From NCBI RefSeq assembly GCF_036370855.1, contig NW_026991398.1, positions 3,162,001 to 3,226,000 on the forward strand: 64,000 nt of DNA. The letters run 5' to 3'. The DNA comes from Dromaius novaehollandiae. Lineage: Eukaryota > Chordata > Aves > Casuariiformes > Dromaiidae. Both the position numbers and the translations under genes were made by a program. Shown in pieces: positions 23,545 through 35,064 of the stretch. Under the pieces are notes generated by a model, which was not told the origin of the DNA, searched no databases, and saw only the letters and a list, made by a program, of their open reading frames with translations. Each line of letters starts with the position of its first letter. Position 1 is the stretch's first letter.

Positions 23545-24962
23545 GCTGTGGGGCCATGGACCGTGCTGGTTGGGGTGGGAAGCAGACCCAGCTGGACAGG
23601 GGTCACCACCACTGATACTGCTGGCACTTGTCTGTGCCCATGGACAGTGCTCAGAGGGACCCCAAGATGTTGGCAATGGCAGGAGATGTATTTGGAGGGG
23701 CACCAGCTCCAGCCTGTGTCACTGAGGGTGCAGGAATCACTCTCCAGGGCCCCTTCCCTGGGACGCCTGGGTCCCCACTGCCTCTCTGGGGATTGCAGAG
23801 CCCTCGTTTCCCCATGCATACCTGGATTTAGTGTTCTACCTTCTGGTTACTCCACCATGGACCATCCCTCACTTTGTGAGGCTCCACTAACTGCCCACCC
23901 CCAGGCACACGCTGACCCTGGAGATCCCCTGGGCTCTCGTGGAGCTCCATTTCCCCTCCAGAAGGTTGGGCATCTGTCATCAGCACTGTCACCTGCGGGA
24001 CAGCCCCAGGCAGACATTTCAGACACCATTCCCCATCCCCACTGGCACTGGTCACTGAGAAATGAGCTCTGAGTGCAGCCCTCGGTCCCTAACAGATCAC
24101 CCAGGGACTCTGAGCTCATCCTCTTGAGCCCATGGAGTACGGAAGTAGAACACCAGACCTCTTAGTGATCCAACCCCTCAAGCATATTGTTGACTCCATC
24201 TCCTGAAGAAAGGCCAGACTTCAGGCACGTCACAGGGGAGATCCCCTTTTATTGTGGAAATGTTATTCTGGAGGCCAGGACTGACATAAGGGTGTCCATT
24301 GCCTGCTCCTGCCTGTACTTCCAGGACATGCACGTGGAAACACAAGCCTACCACCACCAGGTTATGAGAACTCCTGCGTCATATCCACAGAGCACAGAAG
24401 GCCATCATGGAAATGAAGAAAACAACTCTAAAAAGAGTAATTCCTGCTGCTGTGGGTGGATGTGTCTTCAGGGCAGCTGCAGCCCCCCCAGGAAGGCTGC
24501 AGTGAGGAAATGCCTGCTGTGGCAGTGGGGGGATGATACTGCCAAGCACGGGGGTCTGTCCCCACAAGCTGCTGCCTGACTCCCCTCCCCTCCCCTCCCC
24601 CTCCACCTGTGGTGTTGGAGTGCTTTAGAGGGAAGGGACCAGCCCACGGTGACACTTGGCTGCCACCCTCACAGGAGAGGGGTGTGAGATCACACCCTGA
24701 CTGTGACCCAGGGGACATGGGACCCATGGTCTCACCCCGCCTGCACTCGTCTGAGCCTGACTCTGTGCCCCTGAGCTCCCTTGGTGTCAGCGCCAGAAGA
24801 GACACTGCAAAGGGAAACTCTCCTCATTGCACTGGGGCATCCGAGGGAGCTCAGACTAGGGGGCTCTGAGGTTCCCCAGTCGCTGCTGATGAAGGGGGAA
24901 ACCGGGCTTCCTGCTTCAACACCGTCCCTGGGTCGGATTCAAATGAGAGATTCTTGAGTAGA
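23545..24962 (-). repeat. 3' flank of OR-2 (minus-type) and inner arm
   Basis: Matches 37160-38400 and 61060-62440 beside OR-3 and OR-5 in the same orientation, and matches 20720-21260 in reverse. It includes a short CCCCT-rich run at 24581-24603. No gene is seen. Confidence 0.6.
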
Positions 24963-24968
24963 CATAAC

Positions 24969-25312
24969 TGTTGGGGAATGGCTTGAGGAACAGCGACACA
25001 GTTCTATGGAGATGCTTGTATAGGTGCTAGCTTGAGGAAAATTACAGAGGTTTTGAACTTTACTTGACCTTTAGTTACAGCACAGTGTAGGTAACAAACA
25101 GCACACCACTAACGGACACTAGAAGTCCCTGGCAGTCGGCCAAGAGACTTGTCAGGAGGGCGTGTACAATTCTTATCCAATGGATGTGCGCCAAGTATGT
25201 AATCGAGAGTCGAATGAGCTATATAAGCTGTGCTTGTTACCAATAAAGTTGAAGCTTGTTTATCGCCCATACTGGGTTGCCTCTTGCTTCCCTCGTCCGT
25301 CCTGCCCCGACA
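24969..25312 (+). mobile_element. Solo LTR (ERV2/ERVK-like fossil) next to OR-2
   Basis: A 344-base LTR from TGTTGGGGAATGG to GCCCCGACA, with near-complementary ends. It is flanked by 6-base target duplications, CATAAC and CGTAAC, that differ at one place. A TATATAAG box at 25220 and AATAAA at 25242 give the usual promoter and polyadenylation parts of an LTR. The 6-base duplication points to the class II (ERVK-like) group. The corresponding places after OR-3 and OR-5 lack it, so it inserted after the blocks duplicated. No internal viral sequence remains. Confidence 0.85.
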
Positions 25313-25431
25313 CGTAACATGAACCTGATTTTTTTTTTAAAGCAAAAAGAGAAAAATAAGAAAGAAAGAAATGCAAAACACACAGATTTGATGGAAGATA
25401 CCCTGAGGAATTGATGCAAAATGGACAGTTA

Positions 25432-26364
25432 TCAGTGCTGAGATTGGGCCCATTGAATCAGTTTCTTCAGGGCATCCTTGAGCTCCTTGTTCCTCATGCT
25501 GTAGATGAAGGGGTTCACTGCTGAAGGCACCACTGAGTACAGAACAGCCACCACCAGATCCAGAGCTGGGGAGGAGAGGGAGGGGGGCTTCAGGTAGGCA
25601 AACATGCCAGTGCCGACAAACAGGGAGACCACGGCCAGGTGCGGGAGGCACGTGGAAAAGGCTTTGTGCCGGCCCTGCTCAGAGGGGATCCTCAGCACAG
25701 CAGTGAAGATCTGCACGTAGGACACCACAATGAAAATGAAACACCCAAAAGCTAAACAAAGACTAACAACAAGAAGGCCAAGTTCCCTGAGGTAGGCATC
25801 TGCGCAGGAGAGCTTGAGGATCTGGGGGATTTCACAGAAGAACTGGTCCACTGTGTTGCCTTGGCAGAGTGGTATTGAAAATGTGTTTGCAGTGTGCAGG
25901 AGAGCATTGAGAAAACCACTGCCCCAGGCAGCTGCTGCCACTTTGACACAAGATCTGCTGTCCATGAGGATCCCATAGTGCAGGGGTCTGCAGATAGCGA
26001 CAAAGCGGTCATAGGCCATGACTGTGAGAAGATAATAGTCTGCTGAACCTAAGAAAAAGAAGGAAAAGAGCTGGGCAGCACATCCCGGGTAGGAAATGGC
26101 CCTGGTGTCCCACAGGGAATTGACCATGGATTTGGGGACCGTGGTGGAGATGGAGCCAAGGTCGAGGAGGGAGAGGTTGAGGAGGAAGAAGTACATGGGG
26201 GTGTGGAGGTGGTGGTCGCAGGCTATGGCTGTGATGATGAGGCCGTTGCCCAGGAGGGCAGCCAGGTAGATGCCCAGGAAGAGCGAGAAGTGCAAGAGCT
26301 GTAGCTCCCGTGTGTCTGCGAAACCCTGGAGGAGGAACTCGTTGAAGGAGGTGTCGTTGGACAT
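25432..26364 (-). CDS. OR-2, olfactory receptor, family-14-like (310 aa)
   Basis: An intact odorant receptor beginning MSNDTSFNEF, with the sequon NDT at residue 3 where the others have NSS. It shows PMYFFLLNLSLLDLG, MAYDRFVAICRPLHY, FFCEIP in the second extracellular loop, SYVQIF, KAFSTCLPHL and NPFIYSMRNKEL (F where the others have L). The most distinctive part is TM3, AQLFSFFFLGSADYYLLTV. The C-terminus QWAQSQH is of the minus-gene type. The acceptor CTTTGGACAG lies just upstream (exon from 26387). The stop codon is 119 bases from the solo LTR end. Membrane protein of olfactory neurons; ligand unknown. Confidence 0.95.
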   Translation of the reverse strand: MSNDTSFNEFLLQGFADTRELQLLHFSLFLGIYLAALLGNGLIITAIACDHHLHTPMYFFLLNLSLLDLGSISTTVPKSMVNSLWDTRAISYPGCAAQLFSFFFLGSADYYLLTVMAYDRFVAICRPLHYGILMDSRSCVKVAAAAWGSGFLNALLHTANTFSIPLCQGNTVDQFFCEIPQILKLSCADAYLRELGLLVVSLCLAFGCFIFIVVSYVQIFTAVLRIPSEQGRHKAFSTCLPHLAVVSLFVGTGMFAYLKPPSLSSPALDLVVAVLYSVVPSAVNPFIYSMRNKELKDALKKLIQWAQSQH

Positions 26365-26387
26365 TGGCTCCCACTAGGCATGGGGGA

Positions 26388-28643
26388 CTGTCCAAAGAGA
26401 AAAATAGAGGGACATGTTAGGAGAGACTTTTAAAGGAAAATAAATAAATTAATAAAACATTCAATTTCTCATTAAAATCCCACATTGCTTCTCTCTTTAT
26501 AGGGAAGCCCTTTGCCCACTTCCCTTGCTTGAGTTCTGGTTTGTGCTGGCTGAGAGTGTCATGAGGAGCAGGGACATTAGCCCACGCGCTCCGGTAGAGT
26601 CCGTCCTGCCGTACCTGAAGAGGGTTCATTGGAATGGGGGTGACTAGCTCTGACATTCACAATTTCTGTCAAATGAAATCCACTCGTCTTTTGGAAGGGC
26701 TTTTCAGCATCTTCACTCCCAGTTCTAAGGAATGAGGGTTGCAGAAATGAGTTTTGGGTATTTTCTTAATATTGTTTTTCTTTGAGATGCCCTGTCACCC
26801 CTGGGTAGTGCCCCTTAAAAGGAGAAATCCTTGGCATTTCTACTGTGACCCCTGAGAGGAGAGCATCCTCTGTCACTTGGTGCAGAGGGAGGACAGCCAG
26901 TGTGTCTATTAGTCTCATTCCCAGCTCTCCTGTGCTCACACCTCTTTGAGCTGGCCGATGATGTTACTCTGAAAACAAACAAGCCCCTGCTGAGGGCAGA
27001 GGAGTCCCATTTCAAAGTGCAGATCTCCAACCTTCTCTCCCTTTCTCCAGGCACCAGAGAGAGGTCTCCATACTCCCCTTCTAACTAAGGACACACAGGG
27101 CTCTTTTCAGCTGTCCGTCCACAGCCTCCCACCATCACCTTCATACTCTGAGCATCTCTGCACCTTCTTCATGGGTCTCTCAGATATCACAGATATGCTA
27201 TGAGACAGCTGTGCCTTTCTGGAGGGCAGCTTAAAGCCTGACAGGACACCACAGGGAAATGGTCAAAGGACCATTAGGAATAAAGACGGACTGTCCTTAA
27301 GGGACAGTCAGCTCAATTCCCAATCCCACGGACTGCATTTCCTGGCACTCCACAGGTTAGAAGGGGTCTGGGGCAACTTCATTCCCAAGCAGATCCCTCT
27401 GCTGCACAGCTTGCGGCATCAGTGTCTGAACTGCAGCTGAAAACCCCCAAGCCCAGGGAGCCCAAGAGCAAGAACAGGAGCAGCCTGGAGAGGGGAGGAA
27501 ACAAGGAGCAACAAGATGATCCTGCTGCCAAGGGAGGCAAGGAGGGAGAGAGAGAAAGGGGGACTTGGGAAAGCCTTCCCCTTCCCCAGCAGGGCATTGC
27601 ACCATGAAGACAGCAACACTGCAGGACAATTGCTCTCAGGCCCATTGTCGGGCGGCATGAAATGGGCTCGTGGCAGGAGAGAGGCACCTCTCCTCTGGCA
27701 AAGGTCTGGCTGCAGAGGAGGTGGCTGATGCCCTGAACCCCATGGCTGTCAGGACAGAGGCTCTGCTGGGCTTCCCTGCCCATCTCTGCTGCCTGGAGCT
27801 GTCCCTGCTGGCAGCTCTTTCTCTGTCCCAAGATCCCATCCTACCCTGTGTGTGCTCAGTTCTACCTTACAGAAACCTTCCGATACAGGGCACTGGCCAG
27901 GGGCATTGCTGTGCTCCAAAGTGCTAAGCAGCAGGTCACATAAAGCCTGATAATGCCTTAAAGGTGATGCCGATGCTGTCTGTAGGCTGGGTGAGGATGA
28001 AGGGGCTTGTTGAGGTTTTTCACAGCACTAGTTTAGAAGTCCAAGTTCTTTGTCAAAGCAGAAAACTCTTTTCTTTCATCTGCCTGCAAAAAGTAGGGAA
28101 CTGAAAGCACATACCCTAAAAGGAAAGCTCCTTCCACTCCAAGTAGCCCTTGCCCTGAGCTCCCTCTTGAAAAGTCCCCTCAGGAATGTGCTCAGGGTGA
28201 GCTGGAGCTGTGAGCAACTGTGACCCTGACCCACACAGCACTCTCTCAGGGGGAGAATGAACCTGCCCTGCCACCCAGAGCTTCTCCCCGCAGTGCCATG
28301 GGGAGCTCCCTGGGCAGGCTGAGTGCTGACCCTCGCAGGCAGCAGAGTCACTGCCCTGGGCACACAGCACCCTGGGGCACAGGGACACTGCCCTGAATCA
28401 CAGCCCTGTGCAGTCTCTGGAGCACTCCCTGGCTTCCCACCCCTGCCGCCATCTCCAGCAAAAGAGAGCAGCATGCCCTGTGCCTGTGATGCTGTGGCAG
28501 GAATCCTGCTCTGAAGCATCTCCCTCTCCTCTACAAAGGAGAAGCCAGCAGAGTGATCCTTAAAAATCCAATCATTGGATGGGCTCCATTTAGAAGACCC
28601 CTCCAGGAATCTCACTAGCATTGCCCTGCAGCCAGAGACTTAC
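26388..28643 (-). other. Putative 5' intron of OR-2
   Basis: From the donor at 28643 (ATG followed by GTAAGT, read on the minus strand) to the acceptor before the coding exon. It is homologous throughout to the OR-1, OR-3 and OR-4 upstream regions. A conserved acceptor-like tract CTTCTCCTTTGTAG near 28540 could mark a second noncoding exon. No coding frame is recognised. Confidence 0.45.
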
Positions 28644-28970
28644 CATGCAAAAGGCTCTGAAGATTTCTCCCACAAGCAGCTCTCCTCTGTCCTCTCACTC
28701 CACACTGCCTTGCACTTCTCTCTGCCTTCTCTCATCTCATGTCAGCAGCAGCAGGCAGTGCCCGCAGCCCTGCTGCTCCTTGCAGAGGAGCTGCTCCTGC
28801 ACTCAGCTGTGTCTGGGCAGTGCTGCCAGGTTGCCATGAGCTCCCTCCATCCCAGGAGCCTGGCCACACTCAGGAGCAGGGGCCCAGCTGAAGGCCTGAA
28901 TTTCTCTGTCCCTTGTGCTCCCTCCTCCTGGGAAATGTTCACTGCAATAAACTAAAATAATCACCGATGG
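28644..28970 (-). promoter_or_regulatory. Putative promoter and 5' noncoding exon of OR-2
   Basis: The reverse copy of the conserved block. On the plus strand the AT box reads AATAAACTAAAATAATCA at 28947, and CTCCTCCTGGGAAATGTTC is adjacent. The donor side ends in CTTAC, which is GTAAG on the minus strand. Confidence 0.5.
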
Positions 28971-30320
28971 TCCCTCTCTAAAGAGTGGAGAGAGACTGAT
29001 TCCAGCATTGCAATTTGTCTCATCAGTGGATGGTTATCTGCAAGAAGCGGAAATGTCCCACTCTGGAAGCACCTATTCCTGTACCTTCACTAGGCAGGAA
29101 CCTAGGCAGGGACAAGAAGGAAGTTCATTTACTCATGGTTCAGGTGTTAATTCAGATGAGTCAGTTTAGGCTTCTCAGGGTGGTTTAGAAGGCCCAGGGA
29201 TGGAGTGGGATTTAGATCCTTCCTGTCAGCTCCACAAAAAAACACGCAGGAGGTGGGACTCCCTTTGCCAAAACTGAAGTGAGCACCACAGAGGTGTCTG
29301 CATAGGAGCTCCTTGTCTAAGCTCCCATTGTCATCACTGGAGATGAAGGGTGGGAGTCAGCTGGACAAACACCTGGTGACAGCCGAGGAGACAGAGGTGG
29401 CCCAAAGCATGTGCCAGAGTCTGCTTGTTCTGATGGAGCAACTATGACACCCACATCCTTCTGGAGCATGAGGTGGGGGCCAGGTGGGGAATTGCCTTGG
29501 CCATCTGAAATGACCCTAGATGCCTACTGCAACTAGAGCTCTGCTCACTTTGCAAGCTGAGACATGAGCAGATCTGTGCAATGCAAATAGCTAATGCAAT
29601 TCAGTGCAGACAGTAGATTCAGTGACATAAAGATAGGCCATAGGCAGGGCCATGTACCATGCCTGGGGTGTCCAGTAAAACCACAGATCTCTAGCAAACT
29701 CAGCATGGAACCTACAGGAAAGCCATGTCCTTCTGGAGTGGTTGCTGGGAAAGCACCCCAGGGCCTCCCAGGTTTCCTACCAGTGCCCAAACAACTGGAT
29801 CCCACCATTGCCTTTGGGCAAGGCCGTCCTATCTACATCCAGCAGTGCTGCATAGATGGGAGGCACATCACACCAAGGTCTCCACTGTAGTCCCTGCACT
29901 CTCAAGCCCTTCTAGCTTTTCTCTCCATGAAAAACTTCTCACCCCCTCAGATGATATGAACAGGGACTGTGCTAGTGATGTCCACAGGTTGGTTGGATCA
30001 CAGGACATGCAGGTCCAGGGAGTTCTTTGGTGACACCTTGTCCTTCCTGGAGATTGGTTCACCCCTGTCACAGGCCCCAAGGTGATACAAAGTCAGCTCA
30101 GGCAGCCAACCCCTTCCTGCCATTTCAGCACAGCCCAGCTCTGTTTCTCCCTGGCCTTGGGCACTGCAGGGTTTGCTCTCTTAGTGGGAACCTCCTTTCA
30201 CCACTACATTGCCACCTGCTATCCGTGCCAGCATGTCTCTGCTCTGAAGTGGGGCCATTGCACACATGGTGTCTTTGGCTCATGGTAACAGGTTTTACCA
30301 TTACAAATCTGTTCCCTGTG
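28970..30320 (-). repeat. Module Z, copy 2 (reverse)
   Basis: The mirror image of 15400-16680, including GGGCACTGCAGGGTTTGCTC near 30160. No gene is recognised. With its partner it extends the palindrome outward beyond the OR promoter. Confidence 0.7.
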
Positions 30321-30439
30321 CCACAGCTGAGGCTCTGCAGCCCAAATATACACAAGAGATGCACAAGCCAGATAAGGGTGATGTCTTCCTGGATCTGGAA
30401 GCTAGAAATAAGGAGAAACTGATCAGGGATAGGATAGTG

Positions 30440-32115
30440 CCAGCCTTGCCTACCGTGACCATGAAAACGTGGAGTCCCAAACCCTGGAGGGAGTGAGGAA
30501 GGACAGTGGCAGAGTACAGACCCTGGACTTCAGAGGAGCAGACTTCCTGGCCTGTTCAGGGGACTGGTGGGGGATCCCAGGGGAGGCAGCTCTGAAGGGC
30601 CCAGGAGCTCAGCAAAGCCAGCAGGTCGTTAAGGACAGACCTGCCAAGCACAAGGATGGGCCATCCCGATACTTGCTAAAACTAGCAGACACCTCAGGGG
30701 ACCAACATGGCTAAAGAGGGACCTCACACCTGAGCTCCAGGGTACTAGGGCAGCATACAGCACGGGGGAAGAAGGGAGAGGCCAAGGAGGAATTTAGAAA
30801 TATTGTCCAGCACCATAGGCATGGTGTTAGGGAAGAAAAAGCTCCCCTAGGATTGACACTTGCAGGGGACGTCAAGGGCATGAAGATGAGCTGCTATTGC
30901 TCCAGTAAGAATCAAAGAATAAAAAGGGAAATGTGGCCTCACTGCTAGATGGGACAGGGAATCTTGTAGCAGCAGATGCAGATAGGTCTGAGGAACTCAA
31001 GCCCTTGTTAGCTTCCCTTTCCACAAGCAAGGTCTCCTGGGCTGTTGCGCCTTGAGTCAGGACTCCAGAGGAGAAAAAGAGCCAATGGTGGATGAGGTTA
31101 GTGAGGGATTCCTTGTGAGAACTCAAACTACACCAGTCAGTGGGGTTGGATGGGCTGCATACGAGGATGCTGTGAGAGCTGACTGCTGTCACTGCAAGGC
31201 CACTCGCTACCATCTTTGCAAGGTTGTGGAGATGGAGTGAAGTCCTAATGACTGCATATAGGCAAATGTTGCATCCATCTTCAAAAAAGGCCACAAGGAC
31301 AACCTGGGGAGCTACAGGCAGTTCAGCCTCACTTTGGTGAGGAGTGAGTCATGGAAAGAATCCTCTCAGATCACATTTCTGGGCACATGAAGGAGAAGAA
31401 GGTGCCTGGGAACACTTAGCATGGATTTACCCAGGGTAGATTGTGCCTCACCAACCTGATTGCCTGCTATGAATAAATAACTGCATTTGTGGATGGAGAA
31501 GAGTAAATGTCTTTTACCCAGACTTCAGCAAGGTGTTTGACACTGCCTCCCACAATATTCTTGCATGCACGTTAGAACGTTACAGTCCAGAGGAGTAGAC
31601 AACCAGATGCGTAAAAGCTGCTTGGATGGTCAGGGGGCAATGGTAAATGGGTAGCACTCTTCTTGGAGGACAGGGAGAAGTGCAGCACCACTGATCTCTC
31701 CACAGGAACTTGTCCTGTTTATCATCTGTACTAGTTACATGGAGGAGGTAACACTCATCATACTTGTGGATGACCCCAAACTGGAGGTGGGGGAGAGGGG
31801 CAGTCATATGCTTGAGGGCTGCCACTCAGAGGGAGCTAGACAGGCAGGAGGAATGGGCTGTCAGGAACCTCACGAAATTCAACAAGGACAAATGCCAGGT
31901 CCTGCACCTGGGATTAATCAGCACCCCACAGTGTTACAGGCTGGGGCCTGAGTGCCTGGGGAGCCGCTCTGTGGAAAAGGACCTGAGGGTCCTGGTGGAC
32001 AGGAGGCAAAACATGAGCCAGCAGTGTTGCCTGGCAGCAAAGAAGGCCAGAAGCATCATGGGCTGTCTGACCAGCAGCACAGCCAGGAGGTCAAGGGAAA
32101 TGTCACTCGTACGGT
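30440..32115 (+). mobile_element. CR1 LINE ORF2 remnant, about 1.7 kb
   Basis: CR1 ORF2 landmarks follow in order. There is a pre-RT segment (FRGADFLACSG-like near 30529, then WGIPGEAALKGPGAQQS). The start of the RT domain at about 31280 is FKKGHKDNLGSYRQFSLT, followed by a YYLDFSKAFDT-like stretch near 31520. The end is FNKDKCQVLHLG and EKDLRVLVDRRQNMSQQC near 31880-32030. There are many breaks and no intact protein. CR1 is a non-LTR retroposon, and this is the longest copy in the window. Confidence 0.85.
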
Positions 32116-32950
32116 AGTGCTGTGGTGCTACAGGTCACCCAGGAGTCTGTGATCAGCCCCTGGCTTTGTGTTTCAAGGAGAAGCAAGTGAGGACAGGAAG
32201 ACATCAGGAGAGATCAGGAGATCCTGGGGTGAGAGCAAGGTGGAGAAGCAGGTTGAGTGTCTAGAGTCTGCAGGGAAACAGGCACAGGTGTGAGAAAGCA
32301 TAGGACAACCTGCAGTGGAGATGGCCTGGGGTACTACCAAGGCTGAAACCTCCCAACACAGCCAGGTCTTTGTCCTCTTCCTATGGCTGGAGTCTCTGCC
32401 ACCGAGGCCCATGAGAAGACACCATTCCTCAAAGCACTGTGGCCTTGCTGCCTCCTTGTCCCTTGGGAGCCCAGGAGGTGCCGTATCATGGTCCTGCACT
32501 CGGCATTGCACACCCCCACCCGCACACTGCCCCCAGGAAGAGCCCTGAGCAATGCAGGATGGAAAGGATCACCCTACCCAGGCGCCGGCTGTCAGTGCCT
32601 GGCTGCTCTGCTTGATAACACGCATCCAGGCTGACTTGGCATCACAGCCACCTGCACATTGCCTTTGCCTGCCTGCAATCAGGGCCTCCAGCTTTCTGCT
32701 CTAATCAGCCCCTGGGGAGGCTTTGTTGGTAATGGCCCTCAGTGGGACCTGTTATCACTCCAAGAAACCTGGGATTTGCTTCTGACTGTAACTTCTTGAG
32801 CAGTTTGTTGAGTCTCTTCTCAGCAACTGTGTTTCATGGGCTCAGCACCAGATACACCCAAAGGGTCATTAAAAACCCTTTAAGGAGCCATGCCTCTTTC
32901 CATAATTCCCTTCAGTTTTTCAAGTCTTGTGTGGCTAATTAGAAAGATTT
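32115..32950 (+). repeat. Module B, copy (direct)
   Basis: Matches 43790-44490 directly and 13970-14690 and 49450-50640 in reverse. The LTR target of the 49.8-kb copy is empty here as well (GGAAAGGATCACCCTACCC at about 32561, reverse sense). Confidence 0.7.
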
Positions 32951-35064
32951 CAGGTGAAATTAGGCAGATTTCAATGAGCACCTGAAAACAAAAGATGTCA
33001 GCTTCTGAAGCTTTCTTTATTCTTCAGTTTTCAGAGTAAGCGATACCCACATTTTCCAATTCAGACTGACCCACTGGGTCTCCGAATGAAGTCTGGGCAT
33101 GTAGGAGAAGCAGTATTTTTGATAGGAGACATGTATGGACAACCTTCCTCCCCAGCTCCTCAGCCCTGCCAGTTCCCTCATCAGCCACTGGGGACTTAGA
33201 GCACTCTGGTTAAAATCTAACCTTTTTCCTCTCAATTCTGTAGCTGAAGGTTACAGCTCATATGCACCTATTCCTACCTGCTTTCCTTAGAGAACTAGCT
33301 GCAGAGACACAGAAGGATTTGTCTTAATTGTGATCAAACAAAAATCAAATTTGAAACAGTTTGATAAAAGATAAAAGACACTCCTCAACTGTATGTCCAA
33401 GCTACCTCCAGTGAGCTCCACTGCCCACAAGACATAACCTTCCTTGAAATGGTTTTGACAGATAGATAGGAAGGGATAGACAAGAAGTAGAACAAAGGAG
33501 GTGGCTAAAGAGACAATGAGACTGCTGAAAGACGAGGCAAGCTTCAGGCTTCCAGAAGCTCAGAGCAGCAACTGGAGAATTGAGAGGTATCTGAATGAGT
33601 AAAGAGCAAGGGGAGGAGGGAGGAAAATTGGAAAACTATGGAAAGTGCATATGCCCAGATCGTCTGATGCAAAGAGGACTTTAGAAATGATCAGTTTAAT
33701 CAGGACATGTGGAAATATGTGAGAGATCACTGATATTTCATCCACAGCCTAATAGACAGAGCAGTGGAAACACAAAGTCAAGGGCAGATCAATATTTCTT
33801 CTCCCCAGGTTAAGACCCTTCCTGAAGATTTCTACCGTTTCATGACAGGAAAACATTGACTTTAAATTAGCCAATCATTTGAGCTGATGAAAGTGGTGTC
33901 ATATTTTTGAAATCTTGAAAACAGTTCTTCACCTTTCCAGGCAGAGCTCAGCTGTCCAACCACAAGCACCCAGTGGCACTTGGAGTGGCCCTGGTGTCTC
34001 TGAGGGACCTGCCTGGGCCTGGCAGCTTTCACAGGGGACCTGCGGGAGACCGGAGCCCCTTGGAGCTGCAGAGGGAGACTGGGCAGAGGGGACCAGGGCA
34101 CCTGCAGTGGCACCACATGTCCATGACCAAGTGACTGCTTCCCACCCAAGCTCTGAAAATTACTTTCCTTCTGAAAACAAAAAAAACAAAGAAAAAACAC
34201 GAAGTCCCCATAAAACACCACTATATTAAAGAAATCAAAGCGAAGGACCATAAGAACACAGAGAAGGTTAAAACCTGGAAACTGCAACCAAACATTCCTT
34301 CGCTTTGGATCATCCTCTTAATTTCTTCCTTGTTTCATTTTTTATTGACTGTTTCTAGACCTTTCTCTTATAATCAGGCCTGCACCATTAAAACAGATAT
34401 TTTTGTGCCTCGCACAGTCCAGTGCACCAACACCACCCCCAGCCCAGGGCTGTCCATGCCACTCCTCACTCTTTGCACAGAGTGAGTCACACACTGAGGT
34501 GTCGGGCTCTCTCGACTGATAGAGGCAAGCAGGGTGACCAGCTTCAGTGAAATGCTGCATCTTTGGATGGCCAAATCTGCACAAACTTCAACATAGCTGT
34601 GTTAGAGTGATGTCCAAAAGCAATCCCTAATCATCTAGCCACACTCCCGTTTCCTTCCCTGCACGGCAAATGACGTGCTACTGCATTTGAGGTGACATAG
34701 AGATGAGGCTGATCTCACACAATGCCAGGCCATTTTAGTGCACATGTCTAATGCAATTGTCTGGACTTCCCTTTCTAGTCAAGGGAGAGAAATAAGTTGT
34801 CTCACTGAGAGGTCTTGAGAGACTTCTTCTGGTGACCACCTAATGCTCCAGAAAGATTCTCGTAGGTCCTGGTTCACATTTCCCAGCTCCCCATGGGCAC
34901 ACAGCCACCCCAGGGCATCTCAGGCAGCAATAGCCTCTATCTGTGGGCAAATGAATAAAGGCCTGAACACTGACTACTAGTCATAAGGTGAAACCTATTC
35001 AAAAAATAACTCTATGCAATTTTATCAATTGGAATGGATTTTTTATTTCTTTTTTTATTGTATA
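32950..35064 (+). repeat. Module A, copy 3
   Basis: Direct match to 1-2130, with the same A-rich tract (34178-34202) and the same conserved open frame at 33915-34229. It breaks off at the second LTR-like element. No gene is recognised. Confidence 0.75.

Larger units (their letters stand above)
21340..23545. repeat. GC-rich centre C of the first palindrome
   Basis: A direct copy lies at 58130-60860, and part of the right half recurs at 35840-36960. Several long open frames cross it on both strands and are shared by the copies, but the copies also agree between frames. Base composition and recent common origin explain them. It contains a 70-base tandem duplication and a CR1 3' end. Confidence 0.65.
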
